DNA of 64,000 nt from positions 224,418 through 288,417 of the forward strand of contig NZ_WOSY01000005.1 of assembly GCF_011516755.1 (NCBI RefSeq), given 5' to 3'. The DNA comes from Acetobacter conturbans (GTDB lineage: Bacteria > Pseudomonadota > Alphaproteobacteria > Acetobacterales > Acetobacteraceae). The notes beneath the pieces were generated by a model, which saw only the letters and a list, made by a program, of their open reading frames with translations, was not told the origin of the DNA and ran no database searches. A program made the position numbers and the translations under genes. Positions 36,601-44,893 of this stretch are shown here, in pieces; positions within the stretch are counted from its first letter, which is position 1, and each line of letters opens with the position of its first letter.

Positions 36601-36828
36601 TCAGGCAGCGGGAGGAAGATCTTCTTCCAGAAGGATGATGTTAATGGTGTAGGAGACTTCGCCCTCATCATCGTCCCGATGCACGGTGCCGATCACTTCT
36701 CCATCGACAGCCAGTTCGACGGACAGACCTGCGCGCGGCGGGGCGTTGACGCTTAGTCCCTTGGCGCCAAGGAGGCGGCGGAGGCAGATTTGCAGGCGTG
36801 AGATTTCGCTCGACGAGATCGTGCTCAT
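36601..36828 (-). CDS. DUF3126-family small protein
   Basis: A 75-residue cytoplasmic protein with EISRLQICLRRLLGAKGLSV and DGEVIGTVHRDDDEGEVSYTINIILLEEDL, which is the pattern of DUF3126, a small family conserved in alphaproteobacteria. Function is unknown. ATG at 36828 was chosen since GGAGA lies about 9 bases upstream; an ATG at 36849 would add 7 residues. Confidence 0.85.
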   Translation of the reverse strand: MSTISSSEISRLQICLRRLLGAKGLSVNAPPRAGLSVELAVDGEVIGTVHRDDDEGEVSYTINIILLEEDLPPAA

Positions 36829-37064
36829 GATGGGTATCTCCGGAGACAAGAGGCAGGGTGCGGCGCCAGCCTGATGGCATGAGAGCGGTCACATGCCGGG
36901 TGGCGACCATTACGGGTGACAGGTGGCAGGCTAATAAGCATTGCGGCTGCAGCCCGCAACTCCACGGCGGAGGATTGCTGTCTTTTGTTGCAAAATCCGT
37001 TCGGGCATAGCCCTATGTCCCTGAAGAAGAGCACAGTGCTCTTTTACTGCCGTAAGGAACCTGC

Positions 37065-37721
37065 ATGTTGAAACCGGGATTTTGTGTCGTGTTGCTGGGG
37101 GCTACTCTTGGCCTCAGCGGCTGCGGCTACTTTGATTCGCGCTCGGCACATAAAGCCCAGTTTACAATGATCGGGATGACATCCAACGATCTTCAGTCCT
37201 GTGCCGGGACACCTGACAAGGTCACAAAGCTGAACGCCACGACGGACCTGTATCAGTATAGCAACAAGCCTTCCGCAACAGGCGCCTTTTCCATCAATCC
37301 GTTCGGCATGGGCCAGACGAGTTACAACGGCACCGGCAGCTCCTGCACCGCGTTGTTCAGGGTGGATCACGGTCAGGTCACCGAAGTCCATTATACGGGC
37401 GACAACGACAAGACGATCGGTCACGAAGGAATCTGCGAGCCCATCATCCGTGGCTGTATCCGCCAGCCGGAAGCGACGATGAGGCCTGTTAATAATGGTG
37501 TGTTCGGCCCCGTATCCGGCTTCCATTCCCCGGCAGTCCCGGCTCAGAGCCAGAGCGCAGTGTGGAACGGCCCCGCAGCCGACCTGCCAGCCCTGAAGAC
37601 ACCTGCGACCGGTGCAGCCGCGGCGTCAGCGGCTTCTTCCGCAGCCACCTCGGCCGCGTCTCCGGCGACCGCCGTCATCACCACTCGTGGTGCAGCCGCG
37701 ACGACAACGACGGGTCAGTAA
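37065..37721 (+). CDS. Hypothetical lipoprotein
   Basis: The 218-residue precursor has a lipoprotein signal with lipobox LSGC, lipidated Cys20 (VVLLGATLGLSGCGYF). The middle part has TMIGMTSNDLQSCAGTPDKVTKL, which resembles small outer-membrane lipoproteins that monitor or pack around membrane complexes, but I cannot name a family. The C-terminal 55 residues are low-complexity Ala/Ser/Thr/Pro. It stands alone, converging on hrcA. Confidence 0.75.
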   Translation: MLKPGFCVVLLGATLGLSGCGYFDSRSAHKAQFTMIGMTSNDLQSCAGTPDKVTKLNATTDLYQYSNKPSATGAFSINPFGMGQTSYNGTGSSCTALFRVDHGQVTEVHYTGDNDKTIGHEGICEPIIRGCIRQPEATMRPVNNGVFGPVSGFHSPAVPAQSQSAVWNGPAADLPALKTPATGAAAASAASSAATSAASPATAVITTRGAAATTTTGQ

Positions 37722-37740
37722 GGTCTGGCAGGCTTCCCCG

Positions 37741-38811
37741 TCATCCCAGCATCTGCCCGATCACCCGGGCGGTGTAGTCGATGACGGGGATGATGCGACC
37801 GTAATTGATGCGTGTCGGTCCAATCACCCCGATGGCGCCAACGATTCTGTTGGCGTCATTGCGGGCCGGCGCCACTACCATCGACATCCCCGAGGCACCG
37901 AACAGGCCGCTCTCGGAACCGATGAAGATGCGCACCCCATCCGAATTTTCCGCCAGTTCCAGCAGGCGCAGCATCGCATCCTGCTTTTCCAGCCGCTCGA
38001 ACAGATTCTGGATGCTTGAAAGCCGTTCGATCTCCGTGATGTCCGTCAGCAGATTGGCCTGCCCACGAATGATGAGCGTGCCGCTGCGGCCTTCATCGTT
38101 CCATGTCGCGAGCCCGCTGGCGACGACCTCCGTGGCCAGCTGATCGAGTTGCGTCTGGGCAGCGGCCATCTCGTCATTCACACGGGTGCGCAGTTCGCCC
38201 AGCGTACGACCGGTCAGGCGCGCATTGAGATAGTTCGCGGCCTCCGTCAGCGTGGAAGGCGGCATGCCTACCGGGGTTTCGATCACCCGGTTTTCGACCT
38301 GCCCATCCGCTCCGACCAGCACCACCAGCGCCCGGTTGCCACCCAGCGCCACGAATTCGATATGCTTGATCGCGCCATCGCCTTTCGGCGCGATGACAAG
38401 GCTCGCAGCCTGCGACAGGCCGGAAAGCAGGGATGATGCCTCTGTCAGCGTGTCCTCAAGTGACCGGCCACGCGCCTCCAGCGTGCTGGAGATGGATTCC
38501 TGCTCCTCCTCGCTGAGATGACCGAACTGAAGTAACCCGTCGACGAACAGCCGTAGTCCTTTCTCCGTCGGCAGGCGTCCCGCCGACGTATGCGGCGAGA
38601 ACAGCAGCCCGGCATCGGTCAGATCCGCCATGACATTACGGATAGTCGCAGGGGACAGACCAAGTGGCAGCCGGTGGGACAGCGTGCGGCTGCCGACAGG
38701 ATCGCCCGTTTCCAGATAATGCTCGACCAGCTCGCGCAGAATGGTGGCGGAGCGGGAGTTCAGGCCCGAGGTGGCCCCGAACAGTTCGGCTGCACGGGGC
38801 AGGGAGAGCAC
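37741..38811 (-). CDS. hrcA: Heat-inducible transcription repressor HrcA
   Basis: The 356-residue repressor of groESL/dnaK-type heat-shock genes binds CIRCE elements with an N-terminal winged helix (SRSATILRELVEHYLETGDPVGSRTLS, then GLSPATIRNVMADL). The C-terminal dimer region is typical (VGPTRINYGRIIPVIDYTARVIGQML). The first canonical start is GTG at 38811, but it has no ribosome binding site. AAGGAG (38849-38844) lies exactly 8 bases before an in-frame ATC at 38835, which would give 8 more residues and may be the true, unusual start. grpE, its usual neighbour, is absent; rph is divergent. Confidence 0.92.
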   Translation of the reverse strand: MLSLPRAAELFGATSGLNSRSATILRELVEHYLETGDPVGSRTLSHRLPLGLSPATIRNVMADLTDAGLLFSPHTSAGRLPTEKGLRLFVDGLLQFGHLSEEEQESISSTLEARGRSLEDTLTEASSLLSGLSQAASLVIAPKGDGAIKHIEFVALGGNRALVVLVGADGQVENRVIETPVGMPPSTLTEAANYLNARLTGRTLGELRTRVNDEMAAAQTQLDQLATEVVASGLATWNDEGRSGTLIIRGQANLLTDITEIERLSSIQNLFERLEKQDAMLRLLELAENSDGVRIFIGSESGLFGASGMSMVVAPARNDANRIVGAIGVIGPTRINYGRIIPVIDYTARVIGQMLG

Positions 38812-39006
38812 GGACTTGGTGGGTGGGCGGACGATGGGCGTTGCTCCTTGCTTCTCTCACTGAGAGACTTCTTCTGACTCTGGGATGCCGCACTGGCTGT
38901 GACAAGAGCCTGCGGGGTGGTCAGCCCTTTATCACCGGTCTATTGAGCAGATCTCTCACAAGACGTGGTTCATCCTTGCCGCGTCCAGCTTTCGAGGAGC
39001 CTGCCC

Positions 39007-39735
39007 ATGCGTCCCTCCGGCCGCGTTTTTGACGCCATGCGTCCTGTCACCATCGAAACCGGATTCGCGCGGCACGCGGAGGGGTCGGCCCTCATCCGTG
39101 TCGGCGGCACGGAAGTACTGTGCACCGCCAGCATCGAACAGCGCGTGCCGCCGTTCCTCAAGGGCAAGGGCACCGGCTGGGTGACGGCGGAATACGGCAT
39201 GCTGCCGCGCGCTACGCACACTCGCGGCAGCCGTGAGGCGGCAAAAGGCAAGCAGTCCGGGCGGACTCAGGAAATCCAGCGTCTGATCGGCCGCTCCCTG
39301 CGCGCCGTGACCGACCTGGTGGCTCTCGGTGAAATGAGCATCACCCTCGATTGCGACGTGCTCAACGCCGATGGCGGCACCCGCTGCGCCTCCATTACCG
39401 GCGCATGGGTGGCGCTGCGTCTGGCTCTGGGCAAGCTACAGCGTGAGCGTGTGCTGAAGACTATCCCGCTGATCGGGCAGGTTGCCGCCGTTTCCTGTGG
39501 CCTGACGGCCGAGGGTGCGGTGCTTGACCTTGATTATGTCGAGGACAGCAGCGCCGCCGCCGATACGAATTTCGTGCTGACGTCTGAAGGCGGCATCGTT
39601 GAGATTCAGGGAACGGCCGAAGACAAGCCGTTTTCAGAGGAAGAATTCTTCAAGCTGCTCGCTCTGGCCAAGCAGGGCACCCAGGTCCTGTTCGCTGCGC
39701 AGGACGCCGCCATCAAGGCTGCGGAAGCCGCATGA
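39007..39735 (+). CDS. rph: Ribonuclease PH
   Basis: The 242-residue phosphorolytic exonuclease trims tRNA 3' ends. It has [16 protein letters not shown], the phosphate-binding region [27 protein letters not shown] and [23 protein letters not shown] at 39007 has GAGGAG 7 bases upstream. Its stop overlaps the rdgB start (ATGA), so the two are translationally coupled. It is divergent from hrcA, a conserved arrangement in alphaproteobacteria. Confidence 0.97.
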   Translation: MRPSGRVFDAMRPVTIETGFARHAEGSALIRVGGTEVLCTASIEQRVPPFLKGKGTGWVTAEYGMLPRATHTRGSREAAKGKQSGRTQEIQRLIGRSLRAVTDLVALGEMSITLDCDVLNADGGTRCASITGAWVALRLALGKLQRERVLKTIPLIGQVAAVSCGLTAEGAVLDLDYVEDSSAAADTNFVLTSEGGIVEIQGTAEDKPFSEEEFFKLLALAKQGTQVLFAAQDAAIKAAEAA

Positions 39736-40334
39736 GCACGCCACGCCCGCTGGAACGGGGCAGTCGCCTCGTTCTGGCCAGCCACAACAAGGGCAAGCTG
39801 GCCGAGTTTGCCGCCCTGCTGGCGCCTTACGGCGTGACAGTCGTGTCAGCAGGGGAACTCAATCTGCCCGAGCCGGACGAGACGGCCACGACGTTCGAGG
39901 GCAATGCCCGCATCAAGGCCGAAGCAGCCGCCACGGCCACCGGCCTGCCTGCTCTGGCTGACGATTCCGGCCTGTGCGTGTCCGCCCTTGGCGGTGCACC
40001 AGGTATCTACTCCGCGCGCTGGGCTGGTCCCGACAAGGATTTCGCCGGTGCGATGCACCGCATCGAACTGGGCATCGGCGAAGACGAACGGGAAGCTTGG
40101 TTCATCTGTGTGCTGTGTCTGGCGTTTCCGGATGGTGCCGTTCAGTGCTTCGAAGGCCGGATCAACGGAACGATCGCCCCTGAACCCCGTGGAGCTGAGG
40201 GGCATGGCTATGATCCGATTTTCGTGCCGGAAGGCGAAACGCGGACCTTCGCCGAGATGAGCGATTCAGAGAAGAACGCGATTAGCCACCGTGCGCGGGC
40301 ATTTGAAGCGTTCCAGAAGACCTGTCTGGCGTAA
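39732..40334 (+). CDS. rdgB: dITP/XTP pyrophosphatase (RdgB/HAM1)
   Basis: The 200-residue house-cleaning enzyme hydrolyses non-canonical purine triphosphates (dITP, XTP) to keep them out of DNA. It has [16 protein letters not shown] at the start, [14 protein letters not shown], the metal site [24 protein letters not shown] and the C-terminal [20 protein letters not shown]. It starts by a 4-base overlap with rph. Length is usual. Confidence 0.97.
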   Translation: MSTPRPLERGSRLVLASHNKGKLAEFAALLAPYGVTVVSAGELNLPEPDETATTFEGNARIKAEAAATATGLPALADDSGLCVSALGGAPGIYSARWAGPDKDFAGAMHRIELGIGEDEREAWFICVLCLAFPDGAVQCFEGRINGTIAPEPRGAEGHGYDPIFVPEGETRTFAEMSDSEKNAISHRARAFEAFQKTCLA

Positions 40335-40404
40335 GGGTGGGGGGAAGAGTTTTGTCTCTTCCCGTCCGTCACAAAGCCCACCTTTCGGCAGCCCCCTTTA
40401 ATGA

Positions 40405-40463
40405 CGTAACGACCATTTCTGGGATTGGGGGCCAAAGCCCCCTTTCCAGAAATGGTTATTACG
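40405..40463. repeat. Long composite palindrome between rdgB and rpoH
   Basis: A nested inverted repeat pairs CGTAA, ACCATTTCTGG and GGGGGC on the left with GCCCCC, CCAGAAATGGT and TTACG on the right, with short unpaired bulges and a CAAA loop. It spans about 59 bases between converging genes and its right arm reaches the rpoH stop codon. It can act as a bidirectional terminator, yet its size and bulges also resemble a mobile repetitive palindromic element. Confidence 0.75.
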
Positions 40464-41343
40464 ATACTGCTTCCTGTCTGCGCGCTTCGATATCGGTTTT
40501 CATATGAGCCTGCACCTTCTCGAAGGCGCGGGTCTCGATCTGGCGGACACGCTCGCGGGAAATGCCATAGTGCTGGGCAAGTTCCTCCAGCGTTACGGGA
40601 TCATCCTTGAGGCGCCGCTCTTCGAAGATGTGACGCTCACGGTCGTTCAGTGACTCCATCGCACTCACGAGAAGCGCCTTGCGATCAGAGAACTCCTCAT
40701 GCTCGCCAAGAGCGTGTTCCTGATTCTCAGTGTCATCCACGAGCCAGTCCTGCCACTCCCCTTCGCCATCGCTGCGGAGAGGTGCGTTCAGACTGTGGTC
40801 ACCGGCAGCAAGCCGCCGGTTCATCGCTACGACATCCTGTGAAGGCACGCCGAGGGTCTTGGCGATATGAGCAACCTGCTCCGGCGCAAGATCACCATCG
40901 TCGATGGCTTTCATCTCGCCCTTCAGGCGGCGCAGGTTGAAGAACAGCTTCTTCTGGGCGGACGTCGTACCCATTTTCACCAGAGACCAGCTGTGGAGAA
41001 TGTATTCCTGAATGGCAGCGCGAATCCACCACATGGCATAAGTGGCCAGACGGAAGCCGCGTTCCGGATCGAACCGGCGAACAGCCTGCATCATGCCGAC
41101 ATTACCTTCGCTGATCAGTTCGTTCAGCGGCAGGCCATAGCCACGATAGCCGAGGGCGATCTTGGCCACGAGACGCAGGTGCGATGTCACCAGTTTGTGG
41201 GCGGCTTTTACGTCACCACTATCGCGCCAGCGACGGGACAGAGACGTTTCTTCTTCAGGGGAGAGGAGGGGATATTTGCGGATTTCCTGCAGATAGCGGG
41301 AAAGGCTCGCTTCAGGACCAATGGTGAGGGACGTTGATGCCAT
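40459..41343 (-). CDS. rpoH: RNA polymerase heat-shock sigma factor RpoH
   Basis: The 294-residue sigma-32 factor directs heat-shock transcription. Region 2 has LVTSHLRLVAKIALGYRGYGLPLNELISEGNVGMMQAVRRFDP. The RpoH-specific box QKKLFFNLRR is at 130-139, and region 4 has LEELAQHYGISRERVRQIETRAFEKV. The 243-base gap from rluD carries a near-consensus sigma-70 promoter and a small hairpin over the Shine-Dalgarno, pointing to translational control. rluD-rpoH is a conserved order. Confidence 0.97.
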   Translation of the reverse strand: MASTSLTIGPEASLSRYLQEIRKYPLLSPEEETSLSRRWRDSGDVKAAHKLVTSHLRLVAKIALGYRGYGLPLNELISEGNVGMMQAVRRFDPERGFRLATYAMWWIRAAIQEYILHSWSLVKMGTTSAQKKLFFNLRRLKGEMKAIDDGDLAPEQVAHIAKTLGVPSQDVVAMNRRLAAGDHSLNAPLRSDGEGEWQDWLVDDTENQEHALGEHEEFSDRKALLVSAMESLNDRERHIFEERRLKDDPVTLEELAQHYGISRERVRQIETRAFEKVQAHMKTDIEARRQEAVS

Positions 41344-41355
41344 GGAGACTTCTCC
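41344..41355 (-). promoter_or_regulatory. Hairpin sequestering the rpoH Shine-Dalgarno
   Basis: Immediately before the rpoH ATG the transcript reads GGAGAAGTCTCC: GGAG of the ribosome binding site (AAGGAG) can pair with CUCC next to the start codon around a four-base loop. A further dyad AGCCCG...CGGGCT lies about 35-65 bases upstream. This would suit heat-opened translation; it is not tested. Confidence 0.45.
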
Positions 41356-41544
41356 TTCATCCCGATCACTTGACCTTCATGCAGCCCGGACTTCTTTTAT
41401 GAACGTCGGGCTTGAAGGCCTGTGCATGTCGGGCGACGCTGGGGAGTGGACTTGATGTGTCCCCGGCAGTCTCCCCCATATGCGGCGAAAGACTCCGGGA
41501 CGCCCATTCCGGCGGCCGCATAGGCGCGTCGAAAAGACCGCTTT

Positions 41545-41573
41545 TCTATAAAAGACGTAGAGCGAAACGTCAA
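41545..41573 (-). promoter_or_regulatory. Sigma-70 promoter of rpoH
   Basis: On the minus strand TTGACG (41573-41568) and TATAGA (41550-41545) are 17 bases apart, close to the vegetative consensus. Predicted transcription starts near 41538, giving an untranslated leader of about 195 bases before rpoH. Confidence 0.7.
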
Positions 41574-41586
41574 GATTAACAAAAAA

Positions 41587-42582
41587 TCATCTTAGATAAT
41601 CATTTGCTAACGTCTTTTCAAGAGTCTGAAAATCCTCGGGAGGCATTGTTTCAAACAGCATGACTTCTCCCGTTCGCGGATGGGTGAATCCAAGCCGCGC
41701 CGCATGAAGCGCCTGTCTCGGGAAATCGAGCGCGTCGTCGCGTGCCTCTCGCGGGCATGTCTTCGAAATCGACGGCACGCGCCGGAGGTAAAGCGGATCG
41801 CCGATCAGAGGATGGTTATTGGCCGCGAAATGCACGCGGATCTGGTGAGTCCGTCCCGTGGCGAGCCGACACTCCATCAGTGCGGCATACGTCCCGAATG
41901 CGCGCAGGACAGTATAACGGGTCAGCGCTTCCTTGCCCCCGTGGTCCACCACCGCCATCCGCTTCCGGTCCCGCTTGTCCCGGCCGATATTGCCTTCATA
42001 TTCCCCCTTGGTTGGGGAGGGGACGCCCCAGCAGAGCGCGAGATAAGCACGATCGATCCGCCGTGCGGCAAAATCCTCGGAAAGTGCGCGGTGCGCCAGT
42101 TCCGTCTTCGCCACGATCATGAGACCCGACGTGTCCTTGTCCAGCCGATGCACGATTCCCGGTCGCCGCTCCCCGCCGATTCCCACAAGACTGTCGCCGC
42201 AATGTGCGATCAGCGCGTTGACCAGCGTGCCGGTCTCATTGCCCGGTGCCGGGTGGACGACCAGCCCCGCCGGCTTGTCCAGCACGAGCAGATCGCTGTC
42301 TTCGTAAAGGACGGGCAGCGGAATGTTTTCTCCTTGCGGCATGGCAGGCGTGGGAACCGGAATGTCGAGCACCAGCGTAGCGCCCGCCCGCACCGGTTCG
42401 GCCGGTTCGGTCAGGGGTTCGCCATTGCGGGTCAGGCGACCGTCGTCGATCAGGTTCCGGATGCGGGACCGCGAGAGGTCGGTGAAGCAGGCCGCCAGCA
42501 CGCGGTCTGTCCGCTGGCCGGTGAAATCCTCGGTGATGGTCAGGGTGCGGAGGCCATGGGTTGTATCTGTCATGGGTGTCAT
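41587..42582 (-). CDS. rluD: Ribosomal large subunit pseudouridine synthase (RluD type)
   Basis: The 331-residue RluA-family enzyme has an N-terminal S4 RNA-binding domain (about 22-75, LAACFTDLSRSRIRNLIDDGRL) and the catalytic domain with Asp148 in HRLDKDTSG. LDKPAGLVVHP, RAYLALCWG and RLATGRTHQIRVH are further family motifs. RluD makes pseudouridines in helix 69 of 23S rRNA; the precise target here is inferred from the S4 domain and the rpoH neighbour. The ATG at 42582 has an in-frame alternative at 42573. Confidence 0.93.
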   Translation of the reverse strand: MTPMTDTTHGLRTLTITEDFTGQRTDRVLAACFTDLSRSRIRNLIDDGRLTRNGEPLTEPAEPVRAGATLVLDIPVPTPAMPQGENIPLPVLYEDSDLLVLDKPAGLVVHPAPGNETGTLVNALIAHCGDSLVGIGGERRPGIVHRLDKDTSGLMIVAKTELAHRALSEDFAARRIDRAYLALCWGVPSPTKGEYEGNIGRDKRDRKRMAVVDHGGKEALTRYTVLRAFGTYAALMECRLATGRTHQIRVHFAANNHPLIGDPLYLRRVPSISKTCPREARDDALDFPRQALHAARLGFTHPRTGEVMLFETMPPEDFQTLEKTLANDYLR

Positions 42583-42620
42583 TTACAGGCCGACCGCACC
42601 AGCAGGGAAGGAATGACGAC

Positions 42621-42950
42621 ATGGAGCAGGGCACTTTCGCACGGCGCGGCCTTCTAGCCGTCGTCATCGGCATGGGATTGCTGATCGTTCTGGGGACGGG
42701 CGGGCTTGTGGCGATCCTCATTCATCGGATGTCGCATCCCCGGCAGGCCACGATTGTCCCTGTAGCATCCACAATTCTTTCAGAAAAACCATTCCTCCTG
42801 CATGAGCCAGCCGGAACGCGGATCGAGAGTATCGCCTGGCAGAATGGTCCGGTCATGGCTGTTCGCCTCAGCGGTGGTGGTCCGGACCGGATCGTGCTGT
42901 GGGATACGGCAGCCGCCCGCACGGTTGGTGAACTGGATCTGGTGCAGTGA
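42621..42950 (+). CDS. Single-pass membrane protein (DUF6476-like)
   Basis: A 109-residue protein with one N-terminal membrane helix (about 10-33, LLAVVIGMGLLIVLGTGGLVAILI) and a small soluble tail ending in DRIVLWDTAAARTVGELDLV. The pattern recalls DUF6476 proteins of alphaproteobacteria, which lie next to rluD in divergent orientation; I hold that moderately. ATG at 42621 has AAGGA upstream. Confidence 0.65.
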   Translation: MEQGTFARRGLLAVVIGMGLLIVLGTGGLVAILIHRMSHPRQATIVPVASTILSEKPFLLHEPAGTRIESIAWQNGPVMAVRLSGGGPDRIVLWDTAAARTVGELDLVQ

Positions 42951-43029
42951 TCGTCTGTTGCGAATAATTATTTTTTAAGAGCGCTTGTATTGATACCCCT
43001 GTTGCCGTAAGAAGCCGCCCACGGCCAAT

Positions 43030-43105
43030 GTCCCATTCGTCTAGAGGCCTAGGACGCCGCCCTCTCACGGCGGCAACAGGGGTTCGAATCCCCTATGGGA
43101 CGCCA
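43030..43105 (+). tRNA. tRNA-Glu (anticodon CTC)
   Basis: The 76-base cloverleaf has acceptor arms GTCCCAT and ATGGGAC, anticodon stem CCGCC/GGCGG around CTCTCAC with anticodon CTC, T-arm AGGGG-TTCGAAT-CCCCT, and an encoded CCA at 43103-43105. A T-rich tract follows at once. Confidence 0.96.
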
Positions 43106-44100
43106 TTTTTAACGGTTTTCTAAAACCAGCTCATCAGCATAACATTCTTTGCACCACCCCTCGGAAATTTCTCGGAGGGTGGGTATGGGCACGATATTTC
43201 TCAGATCTGAAAATCAAAACTCTGCTGCTTGCCAGTGTGACCCCTTTCTGGACATCCAAAAATGGATCGTCAGGCACGTTGCTGTTTAAAAAGCGCTCTC
43301 CCTTGCCATAACGGGCGAACCCATAGAGGTCAGGCTGGCAGGCAAGGTGATGAGGGTGGAACAGCAGGTCGAGCCGTTCGTCTGCCATTGATTGCTGCCC
43401 AGTTCATCGCCAGCAAGATATGAGAAGGATTGCTGGCTGCTCTGCCCGAAAAGAGACTACCGTCATCATCGATCGGTGATGTGGCAGCAATATCGGGTGC
43501 CTTTTTGCCCATCAGGATGTCAAGCTGCTTTATCCCGCCGAGCAAAAATAGAAAAATATCGGACAGGTCTATCTGGGCTCTTTATAAAAAATTCCGGTAC
43601 ATACAAAGCATATCTGCACAATTCAAACGCTGGAAATACATTGCTGCGCGCAGGAAAGGGGTGCTCATTACTCCATGTAAGAAATTTGAATTGTTTATTT
43701 TAAAATAAATAGTTTTAAGGGATATGGCAGAAAACTTTCCAGGGTGAGCTACACAGTGCTCCCTCAGAGGAAGAAGCTCTTTCCACCGTTCAATCTGACT
43801 CGCAGGCCAAAAGGGCAGCCATCACTTTTGCCGACCGGGATACTGAAAAAAAAGAGCTCTTCATCACACGAAGGTTTGTCCCCAATCCGTATGGATGGCG
43901 CATGCCGGTGGGGAACTGCGCGCTACCCTCAGGAAGGTGAACCAACAGATACGTCTTCCTGCATCGGTCCTCGCTACGGCGATCACCAGCATGCACGCGC
44001 TTGCCGTTCCGCATGGAACGAAGGGCGGAGAAAGGCATTTCCTCTTATTGTGAGCGCCTGTAAGAAACCATCTCCGTCGCAGGATAACGAACTTTAGCGT
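43106..44100. other. 995-base region without a recognisable gene
   Basis: This stretch between tRNA-Glu and the TetR gene is AT-richer than average. Only short open frames occur on both strands, none with a recognised motif, good start or conserved look. Two overlapping minus-strand frames (about 43134-43545) could be parts of one decayed gene, but I cannot name it. The last 100 bases must hold the promoter of the TetR gene. It may be a degraded insertion next to a tRNA. Confidence 0.4.
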
Positions 44101-44733
44101 ATGACCGTTTCTCATTCTCCCGTGCGCCGCCGCACTCAGGCTGATCGCAGCGCTGTAACGCGAACCAAAATCATACAGGCGGCCGTCAGTCTGCTGCAGA
44201 CCCAGGGGTATGCCGCGACAACTATCCAGCGCATCGCAAAGACTGCTGAAGTCAGCCTAGGCGCGCTGCAACATCACTATCCGACAAAGGCGCTGATCAT
44301 GGCCACGGTGCTGCGGCATTATGCGGTCAAGCGCGCTGGACTCTATCGTCACGCCATGAGCCTGAAGGGACGTCCCGAAGAACGGGTGGACGCCATGCTG
44401 GACGCCATGTGGGCGCTGGTCACAGATGGTCCGGATTTCATCGCAACGGTTGAGATCGAACTGGCAAGACGTAGCGATCCTGAGCTTAAAGCCGCAACGG
44501 AACCGGTCCTGGCCCGCATCGACCAGTTCATGACACGCTGGCTCTCCGGTAGCCGCAAAGCGCCGCCTGACGCCCATTTCGTCCGCCTTCGCCAGATCAA
44601 TTCCGCCCTTTTGCGGGGTATCTCCGTGGAAATCGCCCGCGGCACATCCGTCAGCGAATTGAAAGACAGCTACATGCTCTGGCGGAATTTTACGCGTCAG
44701 GAACTCCTGAAAATCACAGTCGATAAGCCCTGA
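44101..44733 (+). CDS. TetR-family transcriptional regulator
   Basis: The 210-residue protein has a typical TetR helix-turn-helix: TRTKIIQAAVSLLQTQGYAATTIQRIAKTAEVSLGALQHHYPTKALIM (about 21-68). The C-terminal ligand domain is unassigned. It lies 160 bases before the M24-fold gene on the same strand and probably controls the M24-MFS-TonB receptor set in response to its substrate. No Shine-Dalgarno of note precedes the ATG. Confidence 0.9.
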   Translation: MTVSHSPVRRRTQADRSAVTRTKIIQAAVSLLQTQGYAATTIQRIAKTAEVSLGALQHHYPTKALIMATVLRHYAVKRAGLYRHAMSLKGRPEERVDAMLDAMWALVTDGPDFIATVEIELARRSDPELKAATEPVLARIDQFMTRWLSGSRKAPPDAHFVRLRQINSALLRGISVEIARGTSVSELKDSYMLWRNFTRQELLKITVDKP

Positions 44734-44893
44734 AACCCGCATTGGGCTGCCGGTGTCGGGGGATTTTATTCCTTTTCCGTAATTAATATGCTTGACGAAC
44801 ATAAAACAAGTAGGATGTATTGTTTGTTGTTGACCCCGGTATGATCCACCCCGGGCCGTCCATATTGAACACAGAAAAGGTCAGGTCAGGACA

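Noticed and set aside
38812..39006. A CIRCE element (TTAGCACTC-N9-GAGTGCTAA) in the hrcA/rph gap
   Set aside because: I looked for both arms and found none; only a short CTCTC-N3-GAGAG dyad is present.
43744..44097. A 117-codon plus-strand frame before the TetR gene
   Set aside because: The sequence is low in structure, has no motif or binding site and overlaps equally long frames on the other strand.
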